From: Tetracladium setigerum
Lineage: Eukaryota > Ascomycota > Leotiomycetes > Helotiales
Reading direction: 5' to 3'
DNA length: 64,000 nt
Assembly (NCBI GenBank): GCA_031472005.1
Contig: PZJY01000011.1
Coordinates: 1,984,001 to 2,048,000 of the forward strand
Below are positions 57,226 to 64,000 of the stretch, piece by piece. The position numbers were made by a program, and so were the translations under genes. Numbering within the stretch: position 1 is the first letter of the stretch; each line of letters begins with the position of its first letter. The notes under the pieces were generated by a model, which saw only the letters and a list, made by a program, of their open reading frames with translations, did no database searches and was not told the DNA's origin.

Positions 57226-60167
57226 ATGTCTTCCATCACTACAGTTCGTCGTCTCTTCACCATGCCTAAATCACTCAACGAGACGCTCGCCGAGCCAGGT
57301 AAGCCGCAGCACACTTCGTCGTCGGAGAATGACAGGTCTGCGGCTAGCGCAAAGAAAGCGAGTGAAGAGTTCTCGAAATCTCAGAAAGATCCGCTGGGGA
57401 CAGATAAGCCGGATGTCCAGCAAGGCATTACCTTTGCGGCTCAGGATAAGCTGCCAAAGTTGCCCATTCCGGAGTTGGAGAGTAGCATGAAGAATTATCT
57501 TGCTGCGCTAAAACCATTGCAGAACGGAAGGGAGCAGGCTGAGACGCAGCAGGCTGTTGAGGAGTTTCTGAAGTTTGAAGGGCCGGAGTTGCAGGAGAGA
57601 CTTAAGAAGTATGCAAATGGGAAGACGAGTTATATTGAGCAGTTCTGTGAGTCAAGAAAGATGCCCGTCTCAACTTCCTTGTTTGACTAACAGCATTCCA
57701 GGGTATGATTCCTATCTCAACTATGACAATCCTGTCGTCCTCAACTTGAACCCATTCTTCTTGCTCGAGGATGATCCAACTCCGGCGAGGAATAATCAAG
57801 TCACTCGTGCCGCCTCACTTGTCGTCTCTGCTCTGTCTTTTGTTCGTGCGGTCAGAAAAGAGGAACTGCCACCTGATTCGATCAAAGGCACACCCCTGTG
57901 CATGTATCAGTACTCAAGATTATTCGGAACTGCTCGAGTACCAACCGAGAATGGATGTCACATTGGACAAGATCCTGATGCAAAGCACATTGTTGTTCTT
58001 TGCCATGGCCAGTTCTACTGGTTCGATGTTTTGGACGACAATTCGGATCTCATCATGACTGAAAAGGACATCTCCATCAATCTTCAAACCATCGTTGACG
58101 ATGCTCAACAAACTCCTATTCAAGAGGCCGCTAAAGGGGCTCTTGGAGTTCTCAGCACGGAAAATCGAAAGATTTGGTCTGGTCTCCGAGACGTCATGAC
58201 TAGAGATGAAGGATCCAACAACGCAGAGTGTCTTGGAATAGTCGACTCAGCCCTCTACATCCTCTGCCTCGACTACACCGAACCTGCATCCGGTGCGGAC
58301 CTCTGCCAGAACATGCTCTGTGGTACGTCACAAATCGAAAAGGGCGTGCAAATCGGCACCTGCACCAACCGATGGTACGACAAACTTCAAATCATCGTCT
58401 GCAAGAATGGTTCTGCAGGTATCAACTTCGAGCACACAGGTGTGGACGGCCACACAGTTCTTCGCTTCGCAAGTGATCTCTACACGGATACCATCCTTCG
58501 TTTCGCACGCACGATCAACGGCAATGCACCTTCCCTCTGGGCATCCACCTCCCCCGACCCATCCAAACGCGACCCGGCTTCCTTTGGCGATGTAAGCACC
58601 ACTCCCCACAAACTAGAATGGGACATGGTCCCCGAACTCTCCATCGCCCTCCGCTTCGCCGAAACTCGCCTGGCGGACTTGATCCAACAAAACGAATTCG
58701 AAACACTCGATTTCGCCGGCTATGGCAAGAATTTCATGACATCTATGGGTTTCTCTCCCGACGCATTCGTGCAGATGGCCTTCCAAGCCGCATACTACGG
58801 CCTCTATGGCCGCGTCGAATGTACATATGAGCCCGCAATGACGAAAGTATATCTTCACGGCCGCACGGAAGCCATCCGTCCCGTCACGACCGAGAGCGTG
58901 GATTTCGTGCAGACGTTCTGGGCAGAGAATCCGGCGTTGCAAAAGGTCGACGCGCTGAAGAAAGCATGTCAAAAGCACGTTGATAATACGAAAACGTGTG
59001 CCAAAGCGCAGGGTTGTGATAGGCATTTATATGCCCTCTTTAGCGTATGGCAAAAGGCATTGGATGAGGATGGGGCTGAGGGCATGACTAGTGGAAGCGG
59101 GAGCGATGGGTATTCCTCGCCTGCATTCTCTGATCAGGAGATGGCTTACACGAATTCCGACGATGGTTCGCAATCCAAGGTCAAGCACAGGGACAAGCAC
59201 AATCACCCTCATCGCGCCCACAATCCCAACAAACCTCCCACTCACACTCACGCACACGCACCAACTCATCACCCATCCGTAACAACAACAACAACAACCA
59301 AGCCCAAAATAACAACACCATGCCCCACCTCTTCGCCGACGCCGGCTGGGACAAACTCAACAACACCATCCTCTCAACGTCCAACTGCGGCAACCCTTCC
59401 CTTCGCCACTTCGGCTTTGGCCCCACGACCGCCGACGGTTTTGGAATTGGATACATCATCAAAGACGAAGGAATCTCCATCTGCGCTAGCAGTAAGCATC
59501 GCCAGACCAAGCGGTTCATCGATGCCATCGAGGCGTATTTGTTGGAGATTAGGAGAATCTTGAGGAGCGTACGCCGGGCAGAAAGTCCGATGAAGAGTCG
59601 GGTTAGGGAGTGGGATGGTAGTAAAGCTGGTGTTGGTGGTGGTGGGAGTGGTGATAATAGACCGGGTTTGGGTGCGGGGAGGAAGAGCCGGGGAGGGTGA
59701 TTAAGAATTCGAGTTTTGTGGAGAGTGGTGCGAGTGGTGCCGGGGGAAGATTGATGTGCCGGAGAGTGAGGTTGTTAGTGATGATGAGGGGTTGGGTGGT
59801 TGTGAGTACCTTTTTTTTTTTTTTTCCCTTTCTCTTCCTTTTTTCTTTTTTCTCTCTTTTCTGGTTCTCCTCTTCTTCTATCTTTGCCCACTTACATCCA
59901 TTCCCCCATCCATTCCCCCGTACATCTCTCCCAAACCTCTCCATCTACCTCCAAAAATTACTTTCTAAATTAATTTTTACTGATAACACAACTCAAAAAA
60001 TAGATGGCTTCTTCGACGCAGGAATGCTCCTCCAAGCCCTCAAAGCGAGAGGAGAAAATCATGGTGAAGGGGGCAGTGAAAGCGGTGGGTTGAAACCGAG
60101 TGAGCGCGCGAATGTGAATGCGAGGAGGAGAGAGGTGGGGAAGAGGTTGAGGTTAAGTGAGTATTGA
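57226..60167 (+). CDS. CAT2: Carnitine O-acetyltransferase; two 3' junctions unresolved
   Basis: Transfers acetyl between CoA and carnitine, moving acetyl units between peroxisome, cytosol and mitochondrion. Seen: exon 1 (57226-57646) starts MSSITTVRRLFTMPKSLNET, a mitochondrial-type presequence with a second Met at residue 13, then LPKLPIPELESSMKNYLAAL. Exon 2 from 57702 has WYDSYLNYDNPVVLNLNPFF, CMYQYSRLFGTARVP, and INFEHTGVDGHTVLRFASD with the catalytic His; later YGKNFMTSMGFSPDAFVQMA and TEAIRPVTTESVDFVQTFWA. The frame then changes between about 59090 and 59303, after which LFADAGWDKLNNTILSTSNC, GNPSLRHFGFGPTTADGFGI and GYIIKDEGISICASSKH follow. It changes again between 59560 and 59760, ending GYGFFDAGMLLQALKARGEN and LRLSEY. 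Likely introns, with several candidate borders; indels cannot be excluded. No C-terminal PTS1. Confidence 0.85.
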
Positions 60168-60733
60168 TTTCCACTCAGGTGGGGGGAAGGTTGATTTTAG
60201 GGAGGAAGTTGTTTCATTTGGGTTATTTAGTGTTGATAGAGATGACGTGGGATGTATGAAGTATAAGTAGGTACATATTTTAAGCGAGAGAATCAAGCGA
60301 AAATGAAAATGGAAATGGAAAATGGAAAATGGCAACTAGCAAACAAAGTGTTTTTACAAGATAAAACAGAACAGACACCCTAGTATAGGTATTCATCTAT
60401 CTAGCTCTCAGTCTGAGTCTCTCTCACATAAATTATGAAAGAAAAGAGAAGGTATTACGATAGAGTCACACTATTTATATCTGAACAGTGTCCAAGTGTC
60501 CATCCGGGTCGAATATCTGATATATCTGGACATTACACACCCGTTTGGAATGATTTACCTACCTGGACATCAGACATCAAAACAGCACTCAGCTTTTTAA
60601 ATAATTAAAACCTGCCCCGTACTTAAAAAGATTTTATTGCACAATCGCAAGTAAAACAAAAGACAATCCAATTTTTAACTTCTAAATAAGACCACCAAAA
60701 CAATAAATATCCAGCTACCTAACTAAGCTTGAG
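60168..60733. other. AT-rich intergenic before the repeat array
   Basis: CAT2 3' flank. AT-rich; no gene or RNA was seen. Confidence 0.45.
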
Positions 60734-61080
60734 AGATTTTCGTTGCATGTCGCGCATGTCAGGACGACGACGTCCAAAACCCACCCAAATATTGAAAATT
60801 TAAAACATGGACAGATTTTTTATTGCATATCGCGAAGTCAAGAAAGTTTTGGGCGCCGCCCAAAGCTACCCAAATATAAATGTGAAATTTATAGATTTTG
60901 TTGCATATCGCAATTTTGGGCGGCGCCCAAAATTATAGGACAGCGCCCGAATCAGTTTAAGTATAATAATATAATTTACTAGCATTTGTTGCACGTCGTA
61001 ATTTGGACGGCGTCCAAATCACCACCTGAATGAATACTATATCAAAACTGTATATCTTTTTGTTGCACATCGCGATCATG
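60734..61080 (+). repeat. Array of five diverged units of about 73-88 bp with conserved box and GC-rich palindrome
   Basis: A box close to AGATTTTGTTGCATATCGC starts at 60734, 60813, 60893, 60981 and 61054, so spacing is 79, 80, 88 and 73 bp. In the first four units a palindrome follows about 20-35 bp after the box start: GGACGACGACGTCC, TTTGGGCGCCGCCCAAA, TTTGGGCGGCGCCCAAA and ATTTGGACGGCGTCCAAAT (arms complementary, sequence partly varied). Between units the DNA is AT-rich. A sixth box copy lies at 61553, and an inverted copy at 61445-61468. Not a gene; no coding frame runs through. It may be a degenerate mobile element or a structured non-coding locus. Confidence 0.75.
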
Positions 61081-61468
61081 AGGACAGTTCTCAAGGACAG
61101 TTCCCGAGAACTGTCCCTGTCCTCCTTGAGAACACTTCTCGAGGAAAGTTCCTACGGACAGTTCCCAAGAACAGTTCTCGAGGCCAGTTACCAGGGACCA
61201 GCCAGGTCAAGTGGTCGGTTATCTACGTCCTGGCGTTCTAGCCTTAGCTCTATATATATTCATATCCTCAAAGTCCTTAGGCTCTCAGCTTATCTTCTTC
61301 TCTTCTTCTATTTTTTAGCTTTATATCGTCGAATTGAAGTTGTCTTCTACGATAGAGTGCCCACCTTGAGTCACATGTACTGGTACGACCCTAGTCATCT
61401 CATCACAGAAACCTCACCGGGACCTTCTTGAACATTTTCATTAAATCTGCGACGTGCAACAAAAAAAA
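61054..61468. mobile_element. Candidate short element bounded by inverted box copies
   Basis: TTTTTGTTGCACATCGC at the left edge faces an inverted GCGACGTGCAACAAAAA at the right edge, one mismatch within 17 bp. In between, about 380 bp hold a GGACAGTTC minisatellite, a TATATATATT box at about 61251 and a pyrimidine-rich stretch. The ends TGTTGCA...TGCAACA also resemble LTR termini, so a solo LTR or a MITE are both possible. No target-site duplication was clear because both flanks are T/A runs. Confidence 0.5.
61080..61200. repeat. GGACAGTTCYC minisatellite with direct and inverted copies
   Basis: Units GGACAGTTCTC, GGACAGTTCCC, GAGAACTGTCC (inverted), GGAAAGTTCCT, GGACAGTTCCC and GAACAGTTCTC lie within 120 bp. 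The first and the inverted copy form a perfect 11-bp stem (61082-61092 with the GAGAACTGTCC copy at about 61106-61116). Confidence 0.75.
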
Positions 61469-62359
61469 CGAAGAAGAACGAAAAAGCTAGCTTAAAGTGA
61501 CTAGGTATCTAGGTAAAAAAAATCAATTATAGTTATGCCTGGGTACCCTCCTAGATTTTGTTGCAAGTCATTCAACCCACGTCATAAAATCCACGTCAGA
61601 ACTCGTGCCAGAATCCACGTTCCAGAAACCAGCGACTTTCCTAAATGTATTTAAAGTGTTTATAAATCTACCACGTGAAACGGAAAAAAAATTAGAGACG
61701 CTAGCTTAGCTTAGCTAGGCTCTAAAAGTTAGGGAAATATAGTATTGTACCTTGGTAGGGGTACTTTAAAGACTGATTTACAAGGCATTAATTACTATTT
61801 CCAACGGAAAAAGAAGGAGCCCCTTCTTCTATATCAAGATCATAAGGTGACACTATACAAAAAAAATAGGACGAAAGTTCTATCAGAAAAGTATATGGCC
61901 CCGTCACAGACGACTCGCAGACTCACTCACAGCAGGCTTAGTGGAATGATCATAAGTAAAAATTAGAGAAAAAATTTATATAATGTTAAGAGAGAAACAT
62001 TGAGTAAAAAGAATTGTAAGAAAAGAGCGTAGAGGAATTTGATTGATATTTATTTATTTCGTGTTGACCATATTCATGATCAATGTCTCACATACAGCTC
62101 TCTCGTATATAATGTTGCCGCCTCCTTTCATGCCCTCCTTTCCCTACAGCTCATCCCGCTCCATCCGGAACCATATACCATCATCTCTGTCCCCAAAAGG
62201 AGAAAAACGCCAATCAATGATAATGCCACCCATTCACCCCAGTCACCCCAAAATACAGTCCAATCCAAATATCATGAATTTTCCCCATCCTTTTCCATCA
62301 ACCCAACCAACCTCACCAATCAACCAACCATCCAGCCCACCAACCAACCAACAAACCAA
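61469..62359. other. AT-rich intergenic
   Basis: Contains a further box copy (AGATTTTGTTGCAAGTC, 61553) and CTAGGTATC patches. Plus-strand frames at 62039-62609 overlap the 3' end of the transcription-factor gene and look non-coding. No gene was seen. Confidence 0.45.
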
Positions 62360-64000
62360 TCAACCTACAGAAGGAGTACTCCGAACCGTCCCATTCCCAT
62401 TCCCATTCTCCAGGATCATGCCATCCAACCTCAAAAGTCCCAAACTCATCAACCCATTCCCCGCACTACCACTTCCTATCCTCATAGCCCATCTCCATCG
62501 TGCCACTAGATCGTTTATCTCGTTTGTTTCCGCATCCGAGGATGAGCTGAGGAGGAGTTGCATCAAGAACGAGGATGCAATGGCGAAGTTTGCACGTGAC
62601 CCTATATGAAAACAAAAAGATATTTATGTTAGGATGCCTGATAGTCGCTTACGAATGGGAGTGAGAGTAGGTGTGTGGGTGGATTGTACGAAAAGTAACT
62701 CACAAGAATGCCAAAAGGCATCCAGAGCCCCCCTTCCCAAGTTCTCCACAAACTCGACGAGTTCCTTCGCGCATTCCTTCGCACCAACTCTCACCGCGTT
62801 CTGCCCAAAAGAACCATGATCTTCCTCTTGCAGACTGGTCATATTCTCCAGTGGGCGAAGAAGTGCCCTGAAAAGAGTGATAGTGGCAATAATGTATGCG
62901 AGCGAAAGGGATGGATTTCCACTCAGTCTCGCCATCCCTCTAGAATCTCTTCTTTCAGAATGCCGAAGCGAGAGTGATGGCGGCAAGGAATCATTCCAGC
63001 TTTTCAATCTCGACCGCAAAGGCTTGGCTAGTTCCAGAGAAAGTCTCAGATCTTTCGCCGTCTGTTGTATAGCTCTCAACGAATAATACGTATCCATGAT
63101 ATCGCTCAAAATCATAGTGAGTTCGGAGAGAAGACGGAAATGGTTCGTGTCTGCTTCTGGTTCAAGGAAACCTGGGATGGTGTTGGAGGATGTGGAGAAG
63201 GAGGGCGGTTCGAGGTCGCTGTCTAGGAGGGGGTGGACGGTGATGTCGCATGGGTTGATGTGACTTGGCATGCCGGCTCCGAGGGATGCCCATTTGTCCA
63301 TGATAAAGACGCCGTACCATAGGCGTTTGCGGAGAGTCATTTCCCAGGCTGGAATGCTGGTCCAGTCGCTGCATTCGCGGTTTAGCCCGAGGATCTGGGA
63401 GAGGCTTACGGTCCAGCCTACTAGGCTGGTTTTCCAAGGTGTGTCTGTTGTGAAGCGGTTTGTTGGTGCTCTCTGGAGTAACAGGAGGCATGCTTGTAAT
63501 GTGGCGAGTCTTGGAGTGTGTAGCTCTTGTGTCTAAAAGTGTGTTAGAGAAGAGCAAGCAAATATCACATCACCACTTTGAGTTTTTTGATGCAGAGGTC
63601 CCTCCTCAACAGAGGGAGGGAGCGAGCCGTGGTCACTGCAGAATCACTTACAACCGAGATCCAGGAAATCCGAAACAGCTGATTAAGAGGATTGGGGGTA
63701 TGTACTATTGTAGTCGCAAGGAGATCGTCAAAGAGCATAAATGGTAGCGCTGTGGCATATATCGCTGACAACAGAGACAACGGTAGAGTGTGGAGTACTG
63801 AGAGAGGAATCGATCCATCTGAGAAGATTTCGCTTTTGGAGAGTATGGGAAAATAGGGGTACACGAATCGAAAGAAAAGTCCAATGAGTCGTAGAGCCTC
63901 CTGCTCGGTGAACATGTTTGCAATATCTGATTGCGCTTTGGCTAGTACGTCGTCTTCGACTCGAGGTTCCCCTTTCCGAGCCAGACTGTCATCTGCAAGC
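62360..64000 (-). CDS. Zn2Cys6-class fungal transcription factor, N-terminus outside window
   Basis: Fungal-specific regulator; the DNA-binding end lies beyond base 64000. Seen from N to C: an acidic start in the window edge region, IANMFTEQEALRLIGLFFRF, YPYFPILSKSEIF, LPLSLLSAIYATALPFML, then after a GTAAGT intron TQELHTPRLATLQACLLLLQ, WKTSLVGWTVSLSQILGLNR, then RLWYGVFIMDKWASLGAG and PSHINPCDITVHPLLDSDLE. These are the hallmarks of the Fungal_trans middle homology region. The last exon, joined by a GTGAGT intron, gives FWHSWSRANFAIASSFLMQL, which is typical of the C-terminal part, and ends NGTVRSTPSVG. The Zn2Cys6 cluster itself is not visible, so the class is inferred from the middle domain. 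Target genes are unknown; neighbours do not suggest a cluster. Confidence 0.85.

Noticed and set aside
60734..61080. CRISPR-like array
   Set aside because: Units are diverged, spacers are AT-rich and themselves related, and the host is a eukaryote.
62039..62609. Two overlapping plus-strand frames of 156 and 188 codons
   Set aside because: Antisense to the last exon of the transcription factor and Pro/Asn/Gln repeats in its 3' flank.

Overview
The window is nuclear DNA of a filamentous ascomycete (Pezizomycotina). Evidence: short GT-AG introns of about 45-130 bp in most genes, CTNAC-like branch points, fungal-only families (Rpc82, Nce101, HookA, GH128, Zn2Cys6 regulator, NACHT/ankyrin NLR), and long intergenic stretches rich in CTAC/TACC microsatellites. 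A leotiomycete is my best guess from overall protein character, but it is not proven. There are no operons; genes are monocistronic, and several pairs are divergent with a short shared promoter.

Region by region. 1-5.4 kb: NatC subunit Mak10 (C-terminus cut by the window start), then two oxidative-phosphorylation genes in tandem on the minus strand (ATP15, QCR2). 5.8-8.0 kb: Pol III subunit Rpc82, divergent from QCR2. 8.0-12.5 kb: gene-poor, with one fungal gene of unknown function. 12.5-20.7 kb: ADK1, RPN8, a SWIM zinc-finger protein (Sws1/Shu2-like), HEM13 and ATG8. 22-29.7 kb: a large unknown protein, NCE101, the mitochondrial GTP/GDP carrier GGC1 and a mucin-like single-pass surface protein. 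30.4-33.7 kb: RAD57 and an ankyrin membrane protein. 35.1-35.8 kb: a frameshifted gene. 37-44.4 kb: the dynein adaptor Hook, a small I9-type protease inhibitor and PCF11. 46-49.8 kb: an accessory pocket with an NLR (NACHT plus ankyrin repeats) ending at a stop inside its last repeat, followed by a 5'-less, frameshifted gene remnant. 53.3-54.5 kb: a secreted GH128-type glucanase. 57.2-60.2 kb: carnitine acetyltransferase. 60.7-61.5 kb: an unusual array of roughly 80-bp units, each with a conserved box and most with a GC-rich palindrome. 62.4-64 kb: a Zn2Cys6-class transcription factor cut by the window end.

Most genes are conserved housekeeping functions: protein acetylation and turnover, respiration, haem, Pol III and mRNA 3' ends, autophagy, recombination and transport. 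RAD57 and the SWIM protein both belong to Rad51-regulating systems, but their proximity may be chance. The parts most worth a second look are the 60.7-61.5 kb palindromic array, the NLR with its truncated repeat and neighbouring gene remnant, the SWIM protein with about 167 residues between its zinc-ligand pairs, and the small RAD57 intron inside the Walker A motif. Exon borders were deduced by eye; where a junction could not be settled the entry says so.
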